The notes under the pieces are model-generated. The model did no database searches. It worked only from the letters and a program-made list of their open reading frames with translations, and had not been told where the DNA came from. From assembly GCA_041748175.1 (NCBI GenBank), contig JBGTDU010000094.1, forward strand, positions 1 through 43,461: a stretch of 43,461 bases of DNA, in the 5' to 3' direction. A program made the translations under genes and the position numbers. Shown here piece by piece: positions 7,465 to 15,182 of the stretch. Position 1 is the stretch's first letter. Each line of letters begins with the position of its first letter. Origin of the DNA: JAHEJB01 sp041748175. GTDB taxonomy: Bacteria > Bacteroidota > Rhodothermia > Rhodothermales > Rubricoccaceae.

Positions 7465-9939
7465 ATGGACATCTTCCACCCCGAGAACTGGCAAACGCTT
7501 GATGCGCTCTTCGACGAAGCCCTCGCTCGTCCGCCTGACGAGCGAACCGCCTTGCTGCGCGCACGCTGTGGCGACGACGTTGTGCTCTACGAAGCCGTCG
7601 AGGCACTCCTAGTGCAGGAGGCAGAGGCCGAAAAGGCCCTTGGCAACTCGGCTACGGACTTCGCCGCGCCACTCATGCCGGGCCTGAGCGACGCCCTGGC
7701 CTCGCAACTGTCGGCGGTGGAAGAAGAGGACCTGCCAGCGGGCACACTCGTCGGGCCGTACCGGATTGTGGCCGAAATCGGGCGCGGAGGTATGGGCGCT
7801 GTCTACCGCGCCGCGCGCGCCGATGGCGCGTTCGAGAAAGAAGTCGCGCTCAAGCTCGTCAAGCGCGGCATGGACACAGACGAAGCGTTGCGCCGCTTTC
7901 GCTACGAACGGCAGATCCTCGCCGGACTCGACCATCCGAACATCGCACGGCTGCTCGACGCTGGCGTCGCCGAAGATGGCCGGCCCTTCCTCGTAATGGA
8001 ACTCGCCGAAGGCGAGTCAATCACGGCCTACCGTAAGAATAACAGCCTTGCTCTAGACGCACGGCTGGCGCTTTTCGAGCAGGTTTGCGAAGCCGTGGCG
8101 TACGCGCATCGCCACCTCGTCGTCCACCGCGACCTCAAGCCGTCGAACATCCTCGTCACCGACACCGGGGAGGTCAAACTGCTCGACTTCGGCATCGCAA
8201 AGTTGCTCGGAGACGACGACGGCGGGCTTACCCGTCTCGGCACACCCATGACGCCCGAGTACGCGGCGCCGGAGCAACGCAATGGCGGCGCCATCACAAC
8301 GGCCACGGATGTGTACGCCCTCGGCGTTGTGCTCTACGAAATGCTGACGGGCGTTCGGCCCGAGGCCTCGCTGAAACCACCGAGTGCTGTCGTTGCCGAC
8401 GACCGTCTCCGCCGAAGCCTCCGAGGCGACCTCGACACGCTCACACTGGCCGCGTTGCACACCGACCCCCCGCGCCGATACTCCTCAGCTGAGGCGCTGC
8501 TAGACGACCTCCGCCGACTCCGAAACAACCTGCCTCTGCACGCCAAAACAGACTCTAGCGGCTACCGGCTGCGGAAGTTTGTCGCGCGGCACCGCGTGGG
8601 TGTCGGCCTCGCTGTCGTCGGTTTCGCAGTCTCGATTGCCTTCGTCTCGGCGCTTGCAATGCAACAGCGCCGAACCGCCACTGCGCTCGACGAATCGGAG
8701 GCCACGGCCTCTTTCCTCGAAAGCCTTTTCGCAGCGGCTGACCCGTATGCGGCAGAGCGCCTCGACACGCTTCGGGCCGCAGACCTGCTTGCACGCGGCG
8801 TGGAACGCGCGCAACGGGACCTCGGGGACCAGCCCACGCTGAGAGCCAGACTTCTATCGCTTATAGGCGAAACCTACGCCCGTCTCAACCTGCATGAGGA
8901 AGCCCGCCCTCTGCTCGAGGATGCGCTCAAGATCCGTCTTCAACTCTTCGGACCCGGTCACGAATCCACGGCTGAGACGCAGCATGAATTGGGCATCCTT
9001 GAAGGGCGCCTGGGCAGCTACGAAGAGGCCGAAGCCCACCTCTCCGCCGCTCTCGCGACCTACCAAAGAGAGCTGGGGCCCGAGCACGAGGTCACACTGA
9101 GAGCGCTTAAAGACCTTGCCGTCCTTTACGAAGATCTCTCTCGCTACGACGAGGCGGAAACGATACTTCGCGAGCTGCAGGCCACCCAGCGCCGACGTCT
9201 CGGAAGCGAAGACCCAGAGCTGGCGGCCACGCTCTATACGCTCGCCCTCGTCCTTCGCGACCAGGAGCGCTTCGACGAAGCCGAGCCGATTGCTCGTGAG
9301 GCACTCGCCATCCAGCACTCATCGTACGGGGAAGAGCACCCCACCATCGCGACGACGCTCAACGAACTTGGCGCCATCCTTCGCGGACAGGGGAATCTCG
9401 AAGCGGCGGAAGAAGCGTATCGCATGTCACTATCGATGTTTCGGCGTCTCCTCGGCAACGAACACCGAGAGACGGAAATTGGGCGGACCCACCTCGCCGA
9501 GCTATTGCGGGACAAGGGGCAGTACGCGGAGTCGGCGGCGCTTTATAGCGAGGTCCTCGAACACGCTCGCCAAAACGTCGGAGAGGACCACCCCGGCGTG
9601 GGGATCATCACCGCTCTGCTCGCAGGAGTTCTTCTCGATGCAGAGAGGTTGGAGGAGGCAGAGGCGACATATCGGGAGGCTCTCACGCGTATGGCTCGTT
9701 CACTGCCGCCCGGCCACGTCCGCATCGCCCGAGCAACGGCCGGGTTGGGCGCGACGCTTACAGCCCAAGGGCGCCTTTCCGAGGCCGAGGCCGCGCTTCT
9801 TGAATCCGTTCGACTATTTGAGGCCGGCGAGCACGACCCCAGCCGCGCGCACGAACATCTTGCCAGCCTATACGATAGGTGGGAACGTCCTGTCGAAGTT
9901 GCGCGATGGCGCGATGCTGTGGCTATTGGCACGGAATGA
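7465..9939 (+). CDS. membrane Ser/Thr protein kinase with C-terminal TPR domain (PknB-like)
   Basis: An 824-residue Hanks-type kinase. The kinase domain covers about residues 99-360: glycine loop IGRGGMGAVY at 105-114, ATP-binding Lys130, catalytic loop HRDLKPSN at 221-228 with Asp223, and DFG at 241-243. All key residues are present, so it should be active. A single membrane helix follows at about 377-398 (VGLAVVGFAVSIAFVSAL). The remainder is a long array of roughly 42-residue TPR units, with motifs like LGSYEEAEAHLSAAL, predicted to be on the far side of the membrane as a sensor or scaffold. A short N-terminal helical segment (LDALFDEALARPPDERTALL) is typical of kinases encoded beside TIGR02999 sigma factors. 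Control of the sigma factor at 5674 is the likely role, by context. The gene is convergent with the CPBP-like gene, with 16 bp between the two stops. Confidence 0.93.
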   Translation: MDIFHPENWQTLDALFDEALARPPDERTALLRARCGDDVVLYEAVEALLVQEAEAEKALGNSATDFAAPLMPGLSDALASQLSAVEEEDLPAGTLVGPYRIVAEIGRGGMGAVYRAARADGAFEKEVALKLVKRGMDTDEALRRFRYERQILAGLDHPNIARLLDAGVAEDGRPFLVMELAEGESITAYRKNNSLALDARLALFEQVCEAVAYAHRHLVVHRDLKPSNILVTDTGEVKLLDFGIAKLLGDDDGGLTRLGTPMTPEYAAPEQRNGGAITTATDVYALGVVLYEMLTGVRPEASLKPPSAVVADDRLRRSLRGDLDTLTLAALHTDPPRRYSSAEALLDDLRRLRNNLPLHAKTDSSGYRLRKFVARHRVGVGLAVVGFAVSIAFVSALAMQQRRTATALDESEATASFLESLFAAADPYAAERLDTLRAADLLARGVERAQRDLGDQPTLRARLLSLIGETYARLNLHEEARPLLEDALKIRLQLFGPGHESTAETQHELGILEGRLGSYEEAEAHLSAALATYQRELGPEHEVTLRALKDLAVLYEDLSRYDEAETILRELQATQRRRLGSEDPELAATLYTLALVLRDQERFDEAEPIAREALAIQHSSYGEEHPTIATTLNELGAILRGQGNLEAAEEAYRMSLSMFRRLLGNEHRETEIGRTHLAELLRDKGQYAESAALYSEVLEHARQNVGEDHPGVGIITALLAGVLLDAERLEEAEATYREALTRMARSLPPGHVRIARATAGLGATLTAQGRLSEAEAALLESVRLFEAGEHDPSRAHEHLASLYDRWERPVEVARWRDAVAIGTE

Positions 9940-9955
9940 CCTGGTAGCCGACGCG

Positions 9956-10725
9956 CTACTCCAGCGATTCCTCGTTCCCAATCAGCTCCTGCCGCGGGTT
10001 TCGCCCGAGCACCCACACGTAAAATTCCGCTCCGAGCACGCCGTGATAAAGGCCGATCGGCCAGAGATTTTCGTGCCGTTGGTAGAGGCCCGTGTAGGCC
10101 GCACCAAGGACCGTGGTCGCGGCCGTCAAATGCCAATCGGGGATGTGGACGGAGCCGAAGGACACGGCCGAAACAGGCGTGATTGCGTTCGCTGAGAGCC
10201 CCGCATCTATCAGATTTCTTGTGACCAGCCCCTGAACCAGGAACTGCTGCGTCAATGCCAAGCCGGATAAAGGACGAGCAACGGTAGCATATCGGCATCG
10301 AGGCGGGGGTTTCCGGTGGCCGCACCAATCGCTGCCATCCCTGCCGTAGCAACACCGGCAAAGATCGAGGCGTCGCGGAAGGCCGGGCCGAGGTTTTCGT
10401 TCGTGAATCCTGCCTCGCGTAGGAAGCCGGGCTCGGTCGCCGTGCGATCGCCTACAGATCCGCTCCAACTTCCGATGGCTAGCAATATGAAGTAGGCCGC
10501 GGCGTCGTTCGCTGCGAAAGCCAGATGACCGACACCCGTCAGCGCCACGGCGCCCATCTCGGCGATCTGCCGGGGAGTGAAGCGGGGTGCGCCCTCCGAC
10601 CTGTTTATGGGGATGGCAATGGAAAAAGAAACCTCCGGCAACAACCCCGGAAATGCAGCTGGCTCGCCGCTCGTGGGCTGGCATAGGACACGCAACCCAA
10701 GGAGAAAGAGAAGTGAGCGACACAT
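9956..10725 (-). pseudogene. CPBP-like (CAAX protease/bacteriocin-processing) integral membrane protein, frameshifted
   Basis: Two minus-strand frames together form one protein. The upstream frame (start ATG 10725 or 10731, hydrophobic N-terminus CRSLLFLLGL) is coding-like through LDADMLPLLVLYP and then hits TGA at 10254. The -1 frame continues with LSGLALTQQFLVQGL and ends at 9956. The second half shows the CPBP pattern FGSVHIPDW and WPIGLYHGVLGAEF, giving two conserved histidines. The usual glutamate motif EExxxR is replaced by QQFLVQ, so proteolytic activity is doubtful. The break lies at about 10262-10275 and one missing or extra base would repair it. It may be a sequencing error, a recent mutation or a programmed shift; the slip sequence is not a classic slippery heptamer. 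Family assignment is moderately sure. Confidence 0.6.
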
Positions 10726-10775
10726 GGACATGGAAGATAGAGAGCGTGCGCGCAGAGCGGACTTCGCCAATCCCC

Positions 10776-10900
10776 ATCCGAAAACGGAAGATCCGAAAAC
10801 CCGACCCTCGTATGCAGGATTGTGACTCTTCACGCGGACGGGGAGATCTGATCTTCCAGAGTTCCAATCTCTCATCTCCGCTATCCGATATCCGCTATCC
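10776..10900. promoter_or_regulatory. two pairs of short direct repeats in a divergent intergenic region
   Basis: Between the CPBP-like gene (minus) and the ECF sigma gene (plus) there are two perfect 10-bp direct repeats: ATCCGAAAAC at 10776 and 10791 (15 bp apart) and TCCGCTATCC at 10877 and 10891 (14 bp apart). Spacing near one and a half helical turns could suit a regulator, but no function is shown. Confidence 0.3.
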
Positions 10901-10941
10901 CAACCCGGCCTCCGTAGTTTCCCCTATCCCAGCCCACCTGC

Positions 10942-11562
10942 ATGAGCACCACGACGCCGAAACGAGCCACGCAGACCCCCTCCGCCTCGAGCGAGCAGGA
11001 CAGGGAGTTAGTTACCAAGGCGCTGGCGGGCGATCAGCTTGCTTTCCGCGATCTGGAGAATAAGTACCGCGACGCGCTGACCCGACACGTGGGCAAGATG
11101 GTTCGCGATTCCCGGCAAGTGGAGGACCTCGTGCAGGAGGCGATCATCAAGGCGTTTACGTCGCTCAGCTCCTACTCCGCCGACTACGCCTTCTCGACGT
11201 GGCTCTACAAGATTGCCACGAACCACACCATCGACTACCTCCGCAAGAAAAAGCTCCAGACGCTCTCGATCGACACGCCCCTTCAAACAAAGGACGGCGA
11301 GCTCAGAATGGAGCTCCCCGATACGACGTGGCGACCCGACAAGCACATCGTAGCCGATCAGCGAAATGAGCTCATCAACGCAGCCATCGCCGAGCTGCCA
11401 GAGAAATACCACAAGGTCATCATGATGCGGCATGTGGAAGACCTGAGCTACGAGGAAATCGCGACGGAACTGGATCTGCCACTGGGCACCGTGAAGGCCC
11501 ACATCTTCCGCGCCCGCGCCCTGCTTTACAAATACCTGAAGGACAAGCGCGACGACCTCTAG
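10942..11562 (+). CDS. RNA polymerase sigma factor, ECF/RpoE-like
   Basis: A 206-residue ECF sigma factor. After a short polar N-terminus, region 2 occupies about residues 22-95 with QVEDLVQEAIIKAF, FSTWLYKIATNHTIDYLRKK and the core-binding helix. A linker with DTPLQTKDGE follows. Region 4 covers about 145-200 with LPEKYHKVIMMRHVEDLSYEEIA and the recognition helix region LPLGTVKAHIFRAR. It is closer to the RpoE/SigW type than to the factor at 5674. No anti-sigma gene of the ZAS type follows; the next gene encodes a small membrane protein with its own operator-like sequence, so it may be monocistronic. A run of eight T at 11585-11592 follows the gene without a convincing stem. Confidence 0.92.
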   Translation: MSTTTPKRATQTPSASSEQDRELVTKALAGDQLAFRDLENKYRDALTRHVGKMVRDSRQVEDLVQEAIIKAFTSLSSYSADYAFSTWLYKIATNHTIDYLRKKKLQTLSIDTPLQTKDGELRMELPDTTWRPDKHIVADQRNELINAAIAELPEKYHKVIMMRHVEDLSYEEIATELDLPLGTVKAHIFRARALLYKYLKDKRDDL

Positions 11563-11613
11563 CGACACCGCCGCGGCCACTTAATTTTTTTTCGAGTGAT
11601 CGAAACCCTTTGC

Positions 11614-11630
11614 ACTTTGCACTGTAAAGT
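11614..11630. promoter_or_regulatory. operator-like 17-bp inverted repeat, site 1
   Basis: ACTTTGC-ACT-GTAAAGT, an inverted repeat 24 nt before the start codon of the membrane-protein gene. The arms match those of site 2 at 12766-12782 in swapped order. It probably binds the winged-helix regulator encoded in the same operon (12368-12715), which would make the operon autoregulated. This is inferred from the shared sequence and context. Confidence 0.6.
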
Positions 11631-11654
11631 ACTTCACAACGATTCAAAATCACC

Positions 11655-12324
11655 ATGCTAGACCGTCCGGCCGTGCGCCGCTCCAACACCCCGCCTGGCG
11701 CGCCGACCTCGGCCGCACATGCGCACTTGCGATTTATCCGCGAGGCCATGGAGCGCACGGTGGAGTTCACAGCCGTGCCCGGTTGGGGGTGGCGTAATCA
11801 TGGGAATCACGGCCATCATTGCCGCTTTTGTCGCCCACCAGCAGCCTACCGTTGTTGGGTGGATGAGCGTTTGGGCGGCCGAGGCGCTGATCGGGTTTGC
11901 TATCGGCGCGGGCGCAACGTCCTTCAAAGCGCGCAAGCATGGCGTGCCGCTGCTCAGCGGCCAGGGACGGAAATTCCTGCTCGGCCTTCTCCCAGCCGTG
12001 CTCGCTGGCGTCGCACTCACGATTGCCATTTTCGGATACGACGCAGGCCCAACGGGAGAGTACTTCGTTGGGCAGGATGTGCTGGACTCGAAGGCGAGTA
12101 TGCGACTGCTCCCAGGCCTATGGCTGATGATTTATGGTGCGGGCGTCATTGCTGCGGGGATGTTTTCCATCCGCCTGATCCCCCAGATGGGCAGTTTGTT
12201 TATGCTGGTCGGTGCGCTGGCGCTCATTGGCCCGGCAGTATGGGGCAACCTGTTTATGGGGATCGGATTCGGTGGCCTCCACATCGCGTTCGGCGCGTAC
12301 ATCGTGCAGAAATACGGCGGATGA
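11655..12324 (+). pseudogene. small integral membrane protein, reading frame broken at a G5 run
   Basis: The start at 11655 gives LRFIREAMERTVEFTAVPGWG, which is coding-like. After the GGGGG run at 11785-11789 the frame goes astray, while the frame ending at 12324 continues with GVIMGITAIIAAFVA and several membrane helices (about five), ending FGAYIVQKYGG. Removing one G joins the two exactly as VPGWGGVIMGI. The joined product would be about 222 residues. No function is known to me; proteins of this kind are found next to winged-helix regulators. It is 43 bp upstream of the regulator gene and they are probably co-transcribed from the site at 11614-11630. The defect could be a sequencing error, a true null, or slippage at the homopolymer. 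If translation starts inside the second frame, ATG 11719 or the internal ATG at 11800 are alternatives. Confidence 0.7.
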
Positions 12325-12367
12325 TTTTCAACGCACTGCGGATTGAGAACCGAGAGCGACGTCACCA

Positions 12368-12715
12368 ATGGCCAAAGATTCAACCACAATCCCACCAGCC
12401 GCAACAAGGCCAGCTCCGTTCATTCCGGAGTTTGACCCTGTGCTGCATCAGCGTGTGCGCCTCGGGATCATCAGTGCGCTCGGAGCAGGTGGGACGATGA
12501 GCTTTGGCGATCTCAAGACCGTGCTTGACCTTACCGATGGCAATCTCTCGGTTCACGCCCGCAAGCTGGAGGACGCCGGATACATCTCCTGCCGCAAGTT
12601 CTTCGACGACCGGACGCCTCGAACGGATTACGCGCTGACCTCTGCGGGGCGGGCGGCGCTTGACAATTACCTCAATCAAATGGAGGCCGTCATTGAAGCC
12701 TCCAGAACCCAATAG
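12368..12715 (+). CDS. winged helix-turn-helix transcriptional regulator
   Basis: A 115-residue DNA-binding protein of the MarR/ArsR-like winged-helix type (similar to PF13601 HTH_27). The core is about residues 25-110: VRLGIISAL, GGTMSFGDLKTVLDLTDGNLSVHARKLEDAG as the helix-turn-helix, then the wing YISCRKFFDDRTPRTDYALTSAGRAAL and a C-terminal dimer helix. It follows the small membrane protein gene and precedes uppS and the creD-like gene. Similar regulators accompany CreD-family genes in other bacteria. The matching 17-bp inverted repeats at 11614-11630 and 12766-12782 are good candidates for its operators, so it likely represses both its own operon and uppS-creD. The ligand or signal is unknown. 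Confidence 0.88.
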   Translation: MAKDSTTIPPAATRPAPFIPEFDPVLHQRVRLGIISALGAGGTMSFGDLKTVLDLTDGNLSVHARKLEDAGYISCRKFFDDRTPRTDYALTSAGRAALDNYLNQMEAVIEASRTQ

Positions 12716-12765
12716 CTCTCAACGAATCCAGACAACGCGGGACGCTCCTTTTTTTTGACTATTCG

Positions 12766-12782
12766 ACTTTACCATGCAAAGT
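12766..12782. promoter_or_regulatory. operator-like 17-bp inverted repeat, site 2, overlapping the uppS start codon
   Basis: ACTTTAC-CAT-GCAAAGT. The ATG start codon of the cis-prenyltransferase gene (12774-12776) lies in its centre, so a bound repressor would block the start of the transcript or its leader. The arms are those of site 1 in swapped order. A run of eight T precedes it at 12749-12756. Confidence 0.6.
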
Positions 12783-13514
12783 AGTTTGAACCCACTCGAA
12801 TTTCCTGGCCTGCACGTGGCCTGCATCATGGATGGCAACGGGCGTTGGGCGGAACAACGTGGCCGTCCGCGAACCGCCGGACACCACGCCGGGGTTGAAG
12901 CTCTCCGGCGATTTGTGGAAGCCTCGCCAGGCCTGGGCGTCGGCACGCTCTCGGTCTACGCCTTTTCAGCCGACAACTGGAAGCGCCCGGATGCCGAGGT
13001 GGGTGCGCTGATGATGCTTTTTCGGACGTACCTCCGGGCTGAGATCGGCAGACTAAAACGCGCCCGCGTTCGGCTGACGGTGTTTGGGAGGAGGGACCGC
13101 CTCCCGGAAGCCGTCTGTTCGTCAATCGTCCGCGCTGAGTGGGAAACGCGCAAAGGCGACCGGTTGAACCTTCGCATCGCAGTGGACTACGCCGGTCGCG
13201 ACGCCATCCGAATGGCCGCTGCGCGTTGGGCCACCGAAGCGCAAAATCCCGCGACGGTTCCTCCTCGTAAGGAATTCAGCCCCTTCCTCGCTGCCGCCTC
13301 GAATTGCGGAGAAACACCGCCGGTGGACCTCCTCATTCGGACGGGTGGCGAACAGCGTCTGAGCGACTTCCTTCTGTGGGAGTCTGCGTACGCCGAGCTG
13401 CTCTTCCTGAAAACCCTCTGGCCCGATGTCACCGCACAAACGCTGGCGGATTCCATCGATGCCTTCCATGGCCGCGAACGCCGCTTCGGTGGCCTGCTCG
13501 CTCCGGCCGCTTGA
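12774..13514 (+). CDS. uppS: isoprenyl transferase / undecaprenyl diphosphate synthase (cis-prenyltransferase)
   Basis: A 246-residue cis-prenyltransferase that condenses isopentenyl diphosphate with farnesyl diphosphate to make the C55 carrier lipid for peptidoglycan and other envelope glycans. Signature motifs are the P-loop-like IMDGNGRWAEQRG with catalytic Asp near residue 21, FSADNWKRP (usually FSSENWKRP; the Glu is replaced by Asp here), and the C-terminal DLLIRTGGEQRLSDFLLWESAYAEL. Length is normal for the family. It sits between a winged-helix regulator and a CreD-like gene rather than among lipid or outer-membrane biogenesis genes, so it may be a second, regulated copy. Whether another uppS exists in the genome cannot be seen here. 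The start is supported by the position of the motif and overlaps operator-like site 2. Confidence 0.93.
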   Translation: MQSSLNPLEFPGLHVACIMDGNGRWAEQRGRPRTAGHHAGVEALRRFVEASPGLGVGTLSVYAFSADNWKRPDAEVGALMMLFRTYLRAEIGRLKRARVRLTVFGRRDRLPEAVCSSIVRAEWETRKGDRLNLRIAVDYAGRDAIRMAAARWATEAQNPATVPPRKEFSPFLAAASNCGETPPVDLLIRTGGEQRLSDFLLWESAYAELLFLKTLWPDVTAQTLADSIDAFHGRERRFGGLLAPAA

Positions 13515-13561
13515 ATCAAGTCACAACATCGACCAACTCATCCATCTAACCCCCCATTTCC

Positions 13562-14851
13562 ATGTCCAGGAAAATCTTCTCCATCGCCTTCATCTATTGC
13601 TGTTGTTGTTTTGCCTGGATGATCCTTGGCGGCACCGTCACCCAGCGCACGCAACAACAGGACGGACTCATGCGCTCAGCCGTCGGCAGCTTGTGGGGCG
13701 GCGAGCAGGTCCAGTTTGCTCCAACGCTCGACCTCATCCGGGAGGTTGAAGAATCCACAACGCGCACCCTTACTGAAGGTACCGTCACCGAAACGCAGAC
13801 GCGCACCGTGTTCGATCCGCAGCCCTTGGAGAAGACCGATCTCGCTGTCAACCTCGCGCTGGAACACCGCCGGAAGGGGCTTCTCTGGTACCCGACCTAT
13901 CGCTCGGAGCTGGACGGTCGGTACACGATCGCCAACGAAACGGATGAGGCCGCCAGCTATCGGCTCGTCTACCGCTTCCCCCAGGAGGCCTCCGTCTTCG
14001 ACAGTCTGCGGATTCTCGTTGACGGCGTGCCCGTCGAGAACGCCGCGGTTGAGGGTGGGCAGTTGGTTCAACTGTTCGAGTTGGATCCGGGCGAGTCGCG
14101 CGTGCTTCGCGTTGCTTATGGCAGCCAGGGTGTGGGTTCGTGGCGCTATCGATTCGGCGATCAAGCCACGCAGGTGCGGGATTTCTCGCTGGCGATGACA
14201 ACCGACTTCGCCGACATCGACTACCCCGAAGGTTCTCTCTCGCCGACATCCGCGAAAAAGACAGACACAGGATGGGCGCTTGACTGGGAGTACGTCACGC
14301 TCGTAGCCGATGCAGGTGCAGGAATGACGATGCCGCAGAAACTCAACCCGGGCCCCTGGGTCAGCCGCGTCACATTCTTCGCTCCGGTCTCGCTGTTCCT
14401 CTTCTTCTTTGTGCTCTTCGTGGTCACGCTGCTGAAAGGCGTTCGGTTGCATCCGATGCACTACTTTTTCCTGGGCTGCTCCTTCTTTGCCTTCCACCTG
14501 CTTTTGGCCTACCTGGTCGATGTTGTATCCGTGCAACTTGCGCTGGCGGTCGCGTCGGTGGTCTCCGTTGGTCTCGTGATCTCGTACATGCGTTTGGTTG
14601 CCGGGATGCGCTTCGCGCTCGTCGAGGTCGGCATTGCGCAGGCCGTCTACCTCGTGCTGTTTGCCTACACGTTCTTCTTGGAAGGCTTCACGGGCCTGGC
14701 CGTAACGGGACTTTCGGTTGCCACGCTGTTTGTCGTGATGCAGGCGACGGGGAAGGTGGATTGGGAGCAGTTGCTCGGTCGACCGGACAGAGCGACGCTC
14801 GGCGAGAATCCAACTGCAACGGGCGTGCTCTCGCCGACATCTTCTGCGTAA
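13562..14851 (+). CDS. CreD-like inner membrane protein
   Basis: A 429-residue membrane protein resembling CreD (cell envelope integrity, linked to beta-lactam stress in other bacteria). An N-terminal membrane anchor is followed by a large extracytoplasmic region (about residues 30-275) with sequences such as RRKGLLWYPTYRSELDGRYTI and a VYRFPQEASVFDSLRI segment. About six C-terminal membrane helices follow, including HPMHYFFLGCSFFAFHLLLAYLVD, a CreD hallmark. It is 47 bp downstream of uppS and probably co-transcribed with it under the operator at 12766. The first membrane segment contains four consecutive cysteines (YCCCCF). The membrane topology is clear; the CreD assignment is based on the C-terminal half and is fairly sure. 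Confidence 0.78.
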   Translation: MSRKIFSIAFIYCCCCFAWMILGGTVTQRTQQQDGLMRSAVGSLWGGEQVQFAPTLDLIREVEESTTRTLTEGTVTETQTRTVFDPQPLEKTDLAVNLALEHRRKGLLWYPTYRSELDGRYTIANETDEAASYRLVYRFPQEASVFDSLRILVDGVPVENAAVEGGQLVQLFELDPGESRVLRVAYGSQGVGSWRYRFGDQATQVRDFSLAMTTDFADIDYPEGSLSPTSAKKTDTGWALDWEYVTLVADAGAGMTMPQKLNPGPWVSRVTFFAPVSLFLFFFVLFVVTLLKGVRLHPMHYFFLGCSFFAFHLLLAYLVDVVSVQLALAVASVVSVGLVISYMRLVAGMRFALVEVGIAQAVYLVLFAYTFFLEGFTGLAVTGLSVATLFVVMQATGKVDWEQLLGRPDRATLGENPTATGVLSPTSSA

Positions 14852-15182
14852 GTCGATGGCTCCACCGTACGGGCACCGTTCGGACCTGCTTGCGTTGTCG
14901 GCCTTCTCTTCCGGATTAAATGGGGCGGATGTCCGCGACTGTCGCGTAACGCACCGGAAGTAATCTTGCCTCCGTCCACGGGCCATTGGGCCGGTGAAGG
15001 ATGAATGAAAGAGAGCCTAGGGCGAACCTCATCGGCGGTGTCTCGCTTCGTTGTTAGCCGATTCGGCGACATCGGCGAAAACCGGATTTGCTAGGTCCTT
15101 GATTTTCGCCTCTCTGTGACGTTCCTTATGCACCTTGCGCGGCCTCGTGTGCGCCGTCCCTCATCACTTTCTTTCTGGCCCA
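14852..15182. other. 331-bp intergenic region
   Basis: No gene or RNA was recognised. The only structure seen is an inverted repeat at 15074-15110 with arms GGCGAAAA and TTTTCGCC and an inner GGA/TCC pairing, 73 bp before the M36 peptidase start. It could be a leader hairpin or an operator. Confidence 0.35.

Noticed and set aside
10252..10290. Programmed -1 frameshift in the CPBP-like gene
   Set aside because: The sequence at the crossover (CCTTTAT) is not a classic slippery heptamer and no conserved downstream structure was seen. A plain indel is simpler.
13676..14986. 436-codon open frame antisense to the CreD-like gene
   Set aside because: The sense strand encodes membrane helices and family motifs; the antisense product is polar and low-complexity.
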